Assembly (NCBI GenBank): GCA_030668545.1
Contig: DAOUTT010000070.1
Location: forward strand, 1-8,900
Source: Anaerolineales bacterium
GTDB lineage: Bacteria; Chloroflexota; Anaerolineae; Anaerolineales; E44-bin32
Length of the DNA stretch: 8,900 nucleotides
Direction: 5' to 3'
Made by a program: the position numbers and the translations under genes. The notes under the pieces were generated by a model that worked only from the letters and a program-made list of their open reading frames with translations, searched no databases and was not told the DNA's origin. Of the stretch, positions 1 through 6,872 are shown piece by piece. Position 1 is the stretch's first letter, and the number at the start of each line of letters is the position of its first letter.

Positions 1-50
1 AATGAGTTCAATGATTTGGAAAAGCCAGACGGTCTACGTTTCGGGAGGAT
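1..50 (+). repeat. Dispersed repeat A, copy 1 (may continue left of the window)
   Basis: The core GGAAAAGCCAGACGGTCTAC plus GTTTCG (18-43) recurs at 4888-4913 with no change and at 6586-6611 with one change (A to T after GCC). The 5' flank (1-17, AATGAGTTCAATGATTT) also matches the flank of copy 3, with one substitution and one missing base. In copies 2 and 3 the core is followed by TCCGGGGG, which can pair back as CC-N-GACG...CGTC-N-GG. In this copy that right arm is replaced by GGAGG, so the hairpin is lost. No coding or known insertion-sequence feature is seen in it. The left edge may be cut by the window boundary. Confidence 0.8.
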
Positions 51-98
51 GCCTGAATTTGGGAGCTCTGGGGGGCAGGCTCACCCCACGCCGTTGCC

Positions 99-135
99 GG
101 TGCGGTTTGAGTTCGCGTAATAAAAAGGGGGTCTT
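99..135 (+). repeat. Short repeat B, copy 1
   Basis: GGTGCGGTTTGAGTTC, six variable bases, then TAAAAAGGGGGTCTT. The same 37-base arrangement occurs without gaps at 6811-6847 (29 of 37 positions the same by eye). In both places the GGTGCGG arm can fold back on an upstream C-rich arm; here CCACGCC (86-92) pairs imperfectly across a six-base loop. The GAGTTC-then-GGGGG layout faintly resembles a tRNA T-arm, but no complete tRNA can be folded. Confidence 0.6.
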
Positions 136-150
136 AGTCCTGATAAAACC

Positions 151-186
151 AACCTGCCCCATCTAGCTTTTGGGGCAGGTTTTTTC
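151..186. terminator. Strong stem-loop terminator, probably bidirectional
   Basis: ACCTGCCCCA (152-161) and TGGGGCAGGT (171-180) form a perfect 10-bp GC-rich stem with a 9-base loop, followed on the plus strand by a run of T (180-185). Read on the minus strand the same stem is followed by TTGGTTTT, a weaker U-tract. It lies about 60 bp past the stop of the lipoprotein gene, so it most likely ends that minus-strand transcript and also any plus-strand transcript entering from the left. Confidence 0.85.
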
Positions 187-244
187 ATCCTACAAACGGT
201 TCTGAGTCGTAGACAGGTTAGGATCTCTCAAATCCCAAACTCGA

Positions 245-1981
245 CTAATCACATTTGCAGTAAGATCCTGATGACGACGCCAGCGGAGTCCATACTCCAC
301 CAGCTGCATTGCATTCATCTCGGCTGGGAATCTGCTCGTTACAAACCGGCGCCTCGGGCTCTTTCGTCTCCTCAACAATCACGGTTTTTTTGAGCTCCCG
401 CAGCCCTGTTGGAACCCCCGTCGTCTCGACATCTTCCAGCCGCAGCCAGCAGCGGATATACCCGTCCAGGTCCTCCACCGCCAGCCAATCCCCTAGCGCG
501 TTCCGGCCATGAATTTCCGCCCATTCTCCGCGCAGCAGGAATCCACCGGTTTTGGGGTATTCCAAACTCGGGCCGAAATAGCAGGCCAGATCCCTCAAGG
601 GTGCGGCCATCATCGGACCCAGCGGCGCCGCGCAGGTTCCCGATTCGTTCGTGTAGAACCAATCCGGAAGAGACTCCAGGCCTTGCGACCCGCCCTGAAT
701 CATCGCCACCTTCCAGTAGTGAATCGTGCAATCATCAAGCGGGTCGGTCAGGACCGTGGTGCCGGGCAGGAAGAATTCACCTAGCAGATTCGTACCCAGA
801 AAAGCCGGGTCAGTCTGCAGGTTTACAAAATAACCATCCGGGATACAGCCGCCTGGTCCGGGTTTATAGCGCAGCTTGGCATATCCCTCTGTAACCTGCG
901 CTCCATCGATCGGTGAAATGAGCTCGGGGGCTACCATACCCACCAATGGAGAACACTCCGGTCCGGTGAAGAAGGACCTGGGTGAACTGGGTTCACCAAA
1001 GTCGGTCCCCACACCCGCAAACACCTCCCACCAGTACTGCGTATGCGGCTCTAGATCTTCAGCGGTCGTCCAGCGCGTATTCGGTGTACCCGTCCCGCCG
1101 CCCAAACTTGGGCCGGAAAAATCATGCTCCGTTGACAGATGGATACCAAACCCCTCCACCTGACAGGATCCCGGGAAGGACCACTCGAGCACGGGGCGAA
1201 GATCGGGGACGATTTCGTAGGCACCTGGCAAGACTGCAGCCGGTTGGTCCAATTCCGCAACAAGGCAGGGGCAATTTCCATAGGCATTGATCCTGAAGTT
1301 CGATACAGCAGACCACGGCCCATCATCCGGACCGTTGATGGCCGCCACCCGCCAATAGTAACGATCACAGTCATCCAGGAGCACCCCTGGAGTCCATGCC
1401 TTGATCGGATTGTCTTCCCGTAAATTGATCACGAGTGCCGTGAAACTGGAGTTTGTTGACACCTGCAGGGAATAACCTTCAGGCGTACATGCGGGATCGG
1501 CATAATCCCAGATGTAGGTAGGGTCCAGGGTACTGATATTGCCGGTAGGAGCTACAGGATCCGGCGCCAGTAGTGACGCTGTTTCACAGGATGGTCCGAC
1601 GATGAATTCCCACAACTCCGAATAAGTGCCGATCATCGTCCCATTCATCGCGGCCACCTGCCAGAGATACGCCGTACCGGGAGTGAGATCCACGCTCGGG
1701 CTCCAATCTTTGCCCGAATCCCCCGTGGTACCTCCGAATCCGGTATCAGCTATTGTGCCATTGGTCGCGTTAGTCCACAGATTGACGATGTACTCCGTAG
1801 GGGAACACGCCACCGACCAATCCCAGGTCAGTGTAGGTCGCAGATCTCCCACCAGGGAGTGATTGGGAGGGTTGGAATTTGTAGGGCTGGTATAGAGGTC
1901 AACTTCGGTACAGGGTCCGCAAGCGGTCAAAACTAGAGCAATGAAGGCCAGGAGCAGCAGCGCTCGGATGTCGTGTTTCAT
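245..1981 (-). CDS. Lipoprotein with four Ig/Fn3-like repeats, an SH3-like module and a Cys-rich tail
   Basis: A 578-residue exported lipoprotein. Residues 1-20 are a signal peptide (basic start MKHDIR, hydrophobic LLLLAFIALVL) with lipobox LTAC, so Cys21 should be lipidated. Four repeats of about 100 residues follow (roughly 25-130, 131-237, 240-342, 345-450). Each has a W or aromatic strand (such as LTWDW, YIWDY, LEWSF), a Cys, a G/E-Y/F strand, and Y-x-W-x-V-A before the closing strand, the pattern of Fn3-like beta sandwiches. Regularly spaced Cys suggest disulfides, which fits a location outside the membrane. Residues 462-515 look like a bacterial SH3 domain (LRGEWAEIHGRN...DWLAVEDLDGYIRCWLRLEDV), and 547-577 is a short Cys-rich tail. 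The frame is open for 36 more codons, but I chose ATG 1981 because AAGGAGG (1988-1994) sits at the right distance and the signal peptide starts there. The binding target is unknown. The domain reading is by eye. Confidence 0.9.
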   Translation of the reverse strand: MKHDIRALLLLAFIALVLTACGPCTEVDLYTSPTNSNPPNHSLVGDLRPTLTWDWSVACSPTEYIVNLWTNATNGTIADTGFGGTTGDSGKDWSPSVDLTPGTAYLWQVAAMNGTMIGTYSELWEFIVGPSCETASLLAPDPVAPTGNISTLDPTYIWDYADPACTPEGYSLQVSTNSSFTALVINLREDNPIKAWTPGVLLDDCDRYYWRVAAINGPDDGPWSAVSNFRINAYGNCPCLVAELDQPAAVLPGAYEIVPDLRPVLEWSFPGSCQVEGFGIHLSTEHDFSGPSLGGGTGTPNTRWTTAEDLEPHTQYWWEVFAGVGTDFGEPSSPRSFFTGPECSPLVGMVAPELISPIDGAQVTEGYAKLRYKPGPGGCIPDGYFVNLQTDPAFLGTNLLGEFFLPGTTVLTDPLDDCTIHYWKVAMIQGGSQGLESLPDWFYTNESGTCAAPLGPMMAAPLRDLACYFGPSLEYPKTGGFLLRGEWAEIHGRNALGDWLAVEDLDGYIRCWLRLEDVETTGVPTGLRELKKTVIVEETKEPEAPVCNEQIPSRDECNAAGGVWTPLASSSGSYCKCD

Positions 1982-1987
1982 CGTTCT

Positions 1988-1994
1988 CCTCCTT
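1988..1994 (-). promoter_or_regulatory. Ribosome binding site that fixes the lipoprotein start
   Basis: AAGGAGG on the minus strand lies six bases before ATG 1981. It decides between this start and the upstream in-frame ATG at 2089, which would put 36 mostly polar residues in front of the signal peptide. Confidence 0.8.
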
Positions 1995-2110
1995 GAGATG
2001 ACGTGATCTACTGCAGAATCAGACGGGTTCTGGTTCTGCTCGCTTCTATACATGTAACGAATACCTCCACAGAATTGTGACACCAACACTATTCGTCGGA
2101 TAACTTTGAT

Positions 2111-2139
2111 ATTGTGAGATAAGTCACATTGCTTGTCAA
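2111..2139 (-). promoter_or_regulatory. Predicted sigma70 promoter of the lipoprotein gene
   Basis: TTGACA (2134-2139, a perfect -35) is followed after exactly 17 bases by CACAAT (2111-2116; four of six bases agree with TATAAT). This gives a leader of roughly 120-130 bases before ATG 1981. It overlaps the CRP/FNR-like dyad at 2113-2128. Confidence 0.5.
2113..2128. promoter_or_regulatory. CRP/FNR-type operator dyad (TGTGA-N6-TCACA)
   Basis: TGTGAGATAAGTCACA has perfect 5-base half-sites around a 6-base spacer, the exact layout of the CRP consensus. It covers part of the spacer and nearly all of the -10 of the predicted lipoprotein promoter. If bound, a regulator here would be expected to repress rather than activate. 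No regulator gene is in the window, so which CRP/FNR-family protein would bind is unknown. Confidence 0.45.
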
Positions 2140-2258
2140 TCGGGACTTGCGGCTATCTGCCTCTTTTAAACTTGATCGCTGTTAGCAAATGCTCATCTAT
2201 GTTCTAAAGTCAGTAGTTCCATTATCAAGCAAAGCACATCGCTGCCAAGCCCTCCCCC

Positions 2259-4361
2259 CTATCTCAACTCGAATACTCTCACGAAGGGCGGATCATCGAT
2301 CAATAGCCTGAATGGGGAACCATCTTCAAGTTGATCCACCGGTGAGATCAACAGCTGGGTGAAGGTCGAGCGGTAGGCAGTCTCATCGAGCAGCATCACT
2401 TCCCCGGTTGCATTGTTCAGCAGGAGGTGCGGACCGCCGGCGTTGGCAGGGTAGTCATAGTGCTGCTCCCCAGATTCATCCAAAATGTCGACCGTGACGG
2501 CATGCAGAATCTGATCCTCATCGAATTGGAATACGCCCGTTTCCAGATCCAACTCCAGCGGTCTTATGACCTTCGCGGCCCGGCTGAGCTGACCTTCATG
2601 AGTCTCAAAATCCCAGCTTCCGTAATATTGGATCCACGGCAGGGCCGGGATGCCCTCCCACTGGACGATCAGGTACTGAGAGGCAGGCAAAGGATCGGAT
2701 TGAGTTTCTCCCCTTCCCAACCCATCCAGCCACGCTTCCAATTCTGCTTCACTCCACGGTTCCCACACATCCCAGGGTTCGAAATTCTGCCGCACTGCGA
2801 AACGAATAAATTCGGCCGACCAGTCGAGCGTGTCCGCTCCGAGCACGGCTCCCAGACTGTAGAGATAGTCTCCCGTGTTACGGCGGCCATCGGCAAAGGT
2901 CTCAAGCCCAGCGAAATGCTGCGCTGCGTACCCATAATCCCACCATGTCCAGATTGTGCCCACCGGGTCAGCGGTCTCACCTAGCGTCGTCAGCGCCCTG
3001 GCATGCGCCTTGCCCACGACAGTCTCCACGGGTATGCGCCAAACAAACTGGTACATCAGAGGGATGATGACCAGGACAATCATCAAAGCAGCCGCGGCTC
3101 TCAGCCGCTTGTCCCAGGCATACCGCTGGCTTGCCTGCACCGTGGCCCATTCCAACGGGACGAGTAATCCCAGGAGAACCACCGGTGTGGCGAACATCGT
3201 GAAACGGATGCCCAGGCGCACGGAACCCACGCCGAGCAGAAGCAAAGGCAGAAGAAACACCGCTGCCGGTTTTTTCCACAGGAGAAACAGATAGCCAAAT
3301 ACACCCGCTGCCCCCAGCAGAGGGTGAAACGCCATCCCCTCGAGAGCGAAGTTGAGATTCACCTTCTGCGTTTCCCGGACGGACGCAGCCAGATCGGGAA
3401 ACACTAACACTGAGCCGGAGGCCTGAGACCCACCGTCTCCGAAAAGTTTTCCCACGTAGGCAGGGATGGTAATCGAGAGATACTCCTGGAATTGGATCCC
3501 AAGGATCACTGCCAGCATAACGAACAGAACAACACCCATAAGGCGTGTCGACCAGGGATGACGGAAGCTGGCGGGAAACCGTCCCATCCACCACACAAGC
3601 AGCAGGCCCACCGCTGCACCTATCCAGCCGGCCCCCACCACGAGGGAGATGGCGAGCAAGGTTAGAAAGGAGGCGGATCGAGTCTCAGGTACACCCAGGA
3701 ACACCACCAGTGTGGCAGCAAGCCCCAAGAGGGCAATGATGTATAAGCCGATGGAGCTGTGCCAGGGCAAGGCAACAGCTGCGAGAACGATCAAGATCGC
3801 GGGAATGATGCGATCTTTTTTATCGCCAGGGTCGCTGCGGCCAATGCTCTCCGGACCGCGCAGGCGCGCTTGGATCCATACTGCCAGGAGCCAGCTGATC
3901 AGCAATGGGAAGAATAAGATCGCCCAATCCGTGTCGTAGAAACCCAGGCGGGTCCGATTGTAGAAGGCCGGGGCGAGCGCTCCCAGGATCGGCACGATCA
4001 GCGCCGCATACGGCGCCCCAAGGAAATAACTCCAGAGTGCCAGCGGTATGGCAACCAGCGCTGCGAGCAGAATGGAAGCCCAGAAGGCAAGATTGGCAAC
4101 CGGGATCGGGAAAATCCGGGACAACACGTCCAGCAGAGCCGCCATGGGCATGGGCTCTGCGATTGGGTTCACGCCTTCTGCGCCTGCTACCCAGAAATAG
4201 GCATCATGCGTCGCCAGAAGCCATTCGCCGTCTACGTTAAAGTCTGATTGGTCCCAGCGCGGGTACTCCATCAGCCGCATACCTGCGCTGAATAGGAATA
4301 CAGCGAAGCAGATCGCGACGATCTGCCAGAAACCTTTGCGGAAAATCCCTACGTTAGGCAC
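2259..4361 (-). CDS. pglB: STT3/PglB-type oligosaccharyltransferase (N-glycosylation)
   Basis: A 700-residue membrane enzyme of the STT3/AglB/PglB family, which moves a glycan from a polyprenol pyrophosphate carrier to Asn in N-x-S/T sites on the outer face of the membrane. The family motifs appear in order: HDAYFW (52-57, first acidic motif, Asp53), GFYDTDW (140-146, second DxD), SVRE (327-330, the metal-binding SVxE/TIxE Glu of the fifth outer loop) and WWDYGY (473-478, sequon-binding WWDYG). About 12-13 membrane segments lie between residues 11 and 440, then a soluble C-terminal domain to 700. The length matches PglB (about 710). The start is GTG at 4361, four bases after GGAG; it is the only start that keeps the first membrane segment (11-30). 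I could not place the MI/DK motif. Function at family level is secure; donor glycan and targets are unknown. The symbol marks the family, not proven orthology. Confidence 0.92.
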   Translation of the reverse strand: MPNVGIFRKGFWQIVAICFAVFLFSAGMRLMEYPRWDQSDFNVDGEWLLATHDAYFWVAGAEGVNPIAEPMPMAALLDVLSRIFPIPVANLAFWASILLAALVAIPLALWSYFLGAPYAALIVPILGALAPAFYNRTRLGFYDTDWAILFFPLLISWLLAVWIQARLRGPESIGRSDPGDKKDRIIPAILIVLAAVALPWHSSIGLYIIALLGLAATLVVFLGVPETRSASFLTLLAISLVVGAGWIGAAVGLLLVWWMGRFPASFRHPWSTRLMGVVLFVMLAVILGIQFQEYLSITIPAYVGKLFGDGGSQASGSVLVFPDLAASVRETQKVNLNFALEGMAFHPLLGAAGVFGYLFLLWKKPAAVFLLPLLLLGVGSVRLGIRFTMFATPVVLLGLLVPLEWATVQASQRYAWDKRLRAAAALMIVLVIIPLMYQFVWRIPVETVVGKAHARALTTLGETADPVGTIWTWWDYGYAAQHFAGLETFADGRRNTGDYLYSLGAVLGADTLDWSAEFIRFAVRQNFEPWDVWEPWSEAELEAWLDGLGRGETQSDPLPASQYLIVQWEGIPALPWIQYYGSWDFETHEGQLSRAAKVIRPLELDLETGVFQFDEDQILHAVTVDILDESGEQHYDYPANAGGPHLLLNNATGEVMLLDETAYRSTFTQLLISPVDQLEDGSPFRLLIDDPPFVRVFELR

Positions 4362-4887
4362 GATGCTCCACTGACATTAACGACCCCAGAGTGAAATCTG
4401 ATCCGTTGGAACCACCACCAGCAACTAATCCGAGATTGACGAAAGGCAAATGAAGGTTCACTAACAGGTACAAAACGCTTCGATCGATTATTTTATGACT
4501 CTCCCTGGAGGATAACGTGATCAAGCAAAAGGACACCGACTAGTGAAGTGACAGGACTATAGGTTAAGTCCGAAAAGCGCACAAATATAGACGATCGCTC
4601 TTACTGGTGCCCGTTCTGATCTCGGCGCTGATGCCTCCCGTAATAACAGGCACTGATCCTATCGAACCAGAGCCTTGTTTATTACATAATTAGTGTTAAT
4701 TCTCAGGGATCGACCTTGATGTTCCGAAGAAAAGTGTACTTCTCTTCGTTGCTCTCACCCTCAGCATCCCGGTGTCCAACTGGGACGACTAGCTTCTTTC
4801 TGTATTACATTTCCACTACCTGGAATATTGGGTTTTGAATCTGTCTCTCCTATCGTCTATGTCTGCAGGAAGTGAAACAAAGGATTC
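4362..4887. other. Intergenic region upstream of the oligosaccharyltransferase gene
   Basis: No gene is supported here. A 60-codon minus frame (4354-4536) overlaps the GTG start by 8 bp but has no Shine-Dalgarno site and no recognisable sequence. TAAAAT (about 4489-4494 on the minus strand) could be a -10 box for the oligosaccharyltransferase gene, but no good -35 sits at 16-18 bases. On the plus strand around 4728-4789 a hydrophobic run reading SVLLFVALTLSIPVSNWDD then stops; it lacks a start codon and may be chance or a gene remnant. Confidence 0.4.
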
Positions 4888-4921
4888 GGAAAAGCCAGAC
4901 GGTCTACGTTTCGTCCGGGGG
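4881..4921 (+). repeat. Dispersed repeat A, copy 2
   Basis: The core at 4888-4913 is identical to copy 1 and is followed by TCCGGGGG (4914-4921) as in copy 3. The hairpin GACG (4898-4901) with CGTC (4912-4915) is intact and gains two outer C-G pairs past one mismatch. The upstream flank keeps only GGATT of the longer homology between copies 1 and 3. It lies 42 bp past the stop of the PIG-V-like gene, in the same orientation as the other copies, between that gene and the oligosaccharyltransferase gene. Confidence 0.8.
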
Positions 4922-4962
4922 CTGTGCGGGGCCGCGAGTTGTCCAGCGATCAGGATCGATTC

Positions 4963-6168
4963 TCACCCTACGAAGAACCAGAGCGAATACAAGACACTCA
5001 ATATCAAGAGGAGAGCTGAACTTGCCACAACGTAAATGAATCGGGTTTTGGGTCTCGAGTTAGCGAGATAATCGCCCCAAATAAGGAACACTGGGAAAAG
5101 GTCCAGCACGTAGCGTGAGAGTGACCGGAGCGAGGTTGCCCCTTGAACTCTGAAACTTAAGTGGAACACCACATTAACAATCATGAAGGCAAGAATCTCA
5201 GGTTTTCGCCAGCGAGGATTAATGGCGATGGCTGCTGTGATTGCAAGAAGGAGTAACGCAGAAAGTGTGTCGAGTGTCGTTGGAAGGTCAAACGTGACGA
5301 ACCATTGCCAGAGGGCCGTGGTCAAGCCGGTCAATGGGTCCACCATGGACTGGTTGGCGTACTCCCGCAAGATGACAGTCATGGAGGGAAAACCAGCCAT
5401 AGAGCGCCAAGCGATGAAGGCAAAGCCGCCAACCAATGGAGCCCCAATCGCGGCAAGTGCGGAGAGTTTTGCAGGGATGGAGCTTCTATCCGTTGAGCAA
5501 ATGAACCGCCTTGCGGCGATAATAGCAATAGGGACCGCCAAGAAGATCCCTGGTCCACGGGTCAAACTTGCCAGCAGGGCAAAAGCGGCGGTAACGAGCC
5601 ATCTGTTCCTGTACGCAAGATAGACCGATGCAAGCGTGAGGGCGATGAAAAGGGACTCAGTGAAGGGAGCGACAAGAAAGACAGCCGTGGGATAGACCGC
5701 CATACTAATCGCAGCCCACTTCCCTGAATCGAGGCCGAACATGGCTGAGCCGAGGACGTACAAGAGGGAGAACGCGCAAGCCGCGGAGAGGGTAGATACG
5801 ATAAGACCGGCAAGGATGAAGTTTCCGCCGAGGAGTAGAGCTATGAATCGCGTAAGCCCAGCGTACAGAGGGTAAAAAACCGAGTCCCCTAGTGACACGG
5901 AAAAGTAACCATTCATGGCGAGGTTGAGGTGATGCACCGCGTCCCATCTTGGCCAGACACCGAGCAGTAGTGTGCCGAGACGAGATGCTGGCATCTCCAA
6001 CGCACCGTATACTGAAGGCAGAGAGGAAGGCAGGTTGGGTTCAAGAACCAGCCAGGCCGCCGCCATGATGATACCCAGGGCAATGCGGAGCCCGATCGCG
6101 AGGCCGATGCCCCACGTCAGGGCAGTCTTCCAGGTAGACCTGGTGGTATTCTGTGGGAGATTGATCAT
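4963..6168 (-). CDS. PIG-V-like GT-C membrane glycosyltransferase (probable mannosyltransferase)
   Basis: A 401-residue polytopic membrane protein resembling the PIG-V family (GT76-like GT-C enzymes), which take mannose from a polyprenol phosphate donor. Visible motifs: RWDAVHHLNLAMNGY (74-88; the W-D-x-x-H and I/L-A-x-x-G-Y loop typical of the family, with candidate catalytic Asp76), YPTAVFLVAPFTESLF (159-174, the Y/F-P...T-E-S-L-F block), LTRGPG (202-207) and SRYVLDLFP (351-359). About ten hydrophobic segments span residues 15-399. The frame stays open back to a TTG at 6246, but the extra 26 residues are polar and unlike the family, so I chose ATG 6168; no clear Shine-Dalgarno site is seen, so the start is uncertain. 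Near an oligosaccharyltransferase it may help build the lipid-linked glycan, but the 600-bp gap argues against one transcript. Sugar and acceptor cannot be read from sequence. Confidence 0.87.
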   Translation of the reverse strand: MINLPQNTTRSTWKTALTWGIGLAIGLRIALGIIMAAAWLVLEPNLPSSLPSVYGALEMPASRLGTLLLGVWPRWDAVHHLNLAMNGYFSVSLGDSVFYPLYAGLTRFIALLLGGNFILAGLIVSTLSAACAFSLLYVLGSAMFGLDSGKWAAISMAVYPTAVFLVAPFTESLFIALTLASVYLAYRNRWLVTAAFALLASLTRGPGIFLAVPIAIIAARRFICSTDRSSIPAKLSALAAIGAPLVGGFAFIAWRSMAGFPSMTVILREYANQSMVDPLTGLTTALWQWFVTFDLPTTLDTLSALLLLAITAAIAINPRWRKPEILAFMIVNVVFHLSFRVQGATSLRSLSRYVLDLFPVFLIWGDYLANSRPKTRFIYVVASSALLLILSVLYSLWFFVG

Positions 6169-6274
6169 GACGTTTGAACTGCGATGATGGGCCTCTTGCC
6201 CGACTCTGCGACCACCTTCTATGATGGCGATGTTGTCAAGCCCCAATTTCTAATTCGATAGCATACCTTGTAGT

Positions 6275-6448
6275 ATGGAAAAACCTTATCCGTATGTATC
6301 ATATGGCAAGCCGGCAGTAGTCATTGACAATTCCCCCGAGTACATCTCGCCGTGCGACGGATCCTGTCCTATTAGGTCTCATTATGGGTATTGGAGTCCT
6401 GTGATGCCCGAAAATGTACCTGGATTCAACTACCGAGTGCAACTCTGA
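6275..6448 (+). CDS. Possible small protein of 57 residues (doubtful)
   Basis: An open frame from ATG 6275 to TGA 6446-6448 encodes a Pro-, Tyr- and Ser-rich peptide beginning MEKPYPYVSYGKPAVV, with a CDGSC pair of cysteines near residues 27-31 and ending NYRVQL. The composition looks more protein-like than the competing minus frame here (6299-6517). There is no Shine-Dalgarno site, and a frame this long can arise by chance. I do not recognise it. It could be a small gene or a fragment of a larger lost one. Confidence 0.22.
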   Translation: MEKPYPYVSYGKPAVVIDNSPEYISPCDGSCPIRSHYGYWSPVMPENVPGFNYRVQL

Positions 6449-6569
6449 TGGTTGGAATAGTAGCCTAGATCGCATTAATGGCATAACTCTCTCTCCAGGA
6501 CTTTTTTCCACAGTCATGCGAATACGTCACCCCAGATGTCAGAGTTCACCCTATTCTTTTTAAGCCAGG

Positions 6570-6620
6570 AAAATGAATTCAATGATTGGAAAAGCCTGAC
6601 GGTCTACGTTTCGTCCGGGG
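6570..6620 (+). repeat. Dispersed repeat A, copy 3
   Basis: The core at 6586-6611 differs from copies 1 and 2 by one base. Its 5' flank AATGAATTCAATGATT matches the flank of copy 1, and its 3' flank TCCGGGGG matches copy 2, so this is the most complete copy. The hairpin CC-N-GACG...CGTC-N-GG is intact. It runs straight into the degenerate tRNA-like segment that follows. Confidence 0.8.
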
Positions 6621-6692
6621 GGCTCAATTTGAGCGTTTCAGAAACGGGCTGATAACCCCCAGGATACGAGTTCGAACCCTGTACAAGGGGGC
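6620..6692 (+). pseudogene. Degenerate tRNA-Ile(GAU)-like segment
   Basis: Pieces of a tRNA appear in the right order. GCTCAA-T-TTGAGC (6620-6632) is like a D-arm with a lost loop. GGG-CTGATAA-CCC (6644-6656) carries the canonical Ile GAT anticodon loop. ACGAG-TTCGAAC-CCTGT (6666-6682) is a T-arm with a canonical loop and four of five stem pairs. Against a working tRNA: a second perfect hairpin CGTTTC-A-GAAACG (6632-6644) sits where the anticodon stem should begin, the variable region is too long, and the 3' end (AAGGGGGC) has no complementary acceptor strand upstream. I read it as a relic or mimic, not a functional tRNA. Confidence 0.3.
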
Positions 6693-6698
6693 TTGGAA

Positions 6699-6725
6699 GG
6701 AAAAAGGCACCCTTTCAGGTGCCTT
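6699..6725 (-). terminator. Stem-loop terminator, minus strand
   Basis: AAGGCACC (6704-6711) and GGTGCCTT (6718-6725) form a perfect 8-bp stem with a 6-base loop. On the minus strand the stem is followed by TTTTTCC; on the plus strand there is no T-run. It would stop minus-strand transcription arriving from the intron and toxin-immunity side before the PIG-V-like gene. Confidence 0.65.
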
Positions 6726-6797
6726 AAGGTAGCGGGGCTCAGATTCGCCTGTCCAGAGCGAAGCGTGGGAAACTGAGGACCTTCAGGTTACACCGTG

Positions 6798-6847
6798 CCG
6801 CACCGGCTACGGTGCGGTGTGAGTTCTAACCCTAAAAAGGGGGCCTT
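6798..6847 (+). repeat. Short repeat B, copy 2, with a perfect hairpin
   Basis: CCGCACCG (6798-6805), loop GCTA, CGGTGCGG (6810-6817) is a perfect 8-bp stem. The right arm starts the 37-base repeat B (6811-6847) shared with 99-135, running through TGAGTTC to TAAAAAGGGGGCCTT. A weaker third version, GAGTTCGAACCCTGTACAAG then GGGGCTT, lies in the tRNA-like segment at 6668-6693. Just beyond it CCTTGGA (6844-6850) and TCCAAGG (6866-6872) form another 7-bp stem. Confidence 0.6.
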
Positions 6848-6872
6848 GGACCGTCAGGCTGGTGTTCCAAGG

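Noticed and set aside
1982..2089. An N-terminal extension of the lipoprotein from ATG 2089
   Set aside because: It would bury the signal peptide behind 36 polar residues, while AAGGAGG fits ATG 1981 exactly.
4354..4536. A 60-codon frame overlapping the oligosaccharyltransferase start, possible leader peptide
   Set aside because: No Shine-Dalgarno site, no recognisable sequence, and the overlap alone is weak evidence of coupling.
6169..6246. A 26-residue N-terminal extension of the PIG-V-like protein from TTG 6246
   Set aside because: Rare start codon, no Shine-Dalgarno site, and polar residues unlike the family before the first membrane segment.
18..6620. Integron-like cassette array with attC sites
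   Set aside because: Same-strand genes each with a repeat downstream suggested it, but the repeats lack the RYYYAAC and GTTRRRY core sites, two genes sit in one interval, and the spacing from stop to repeat varies widely.
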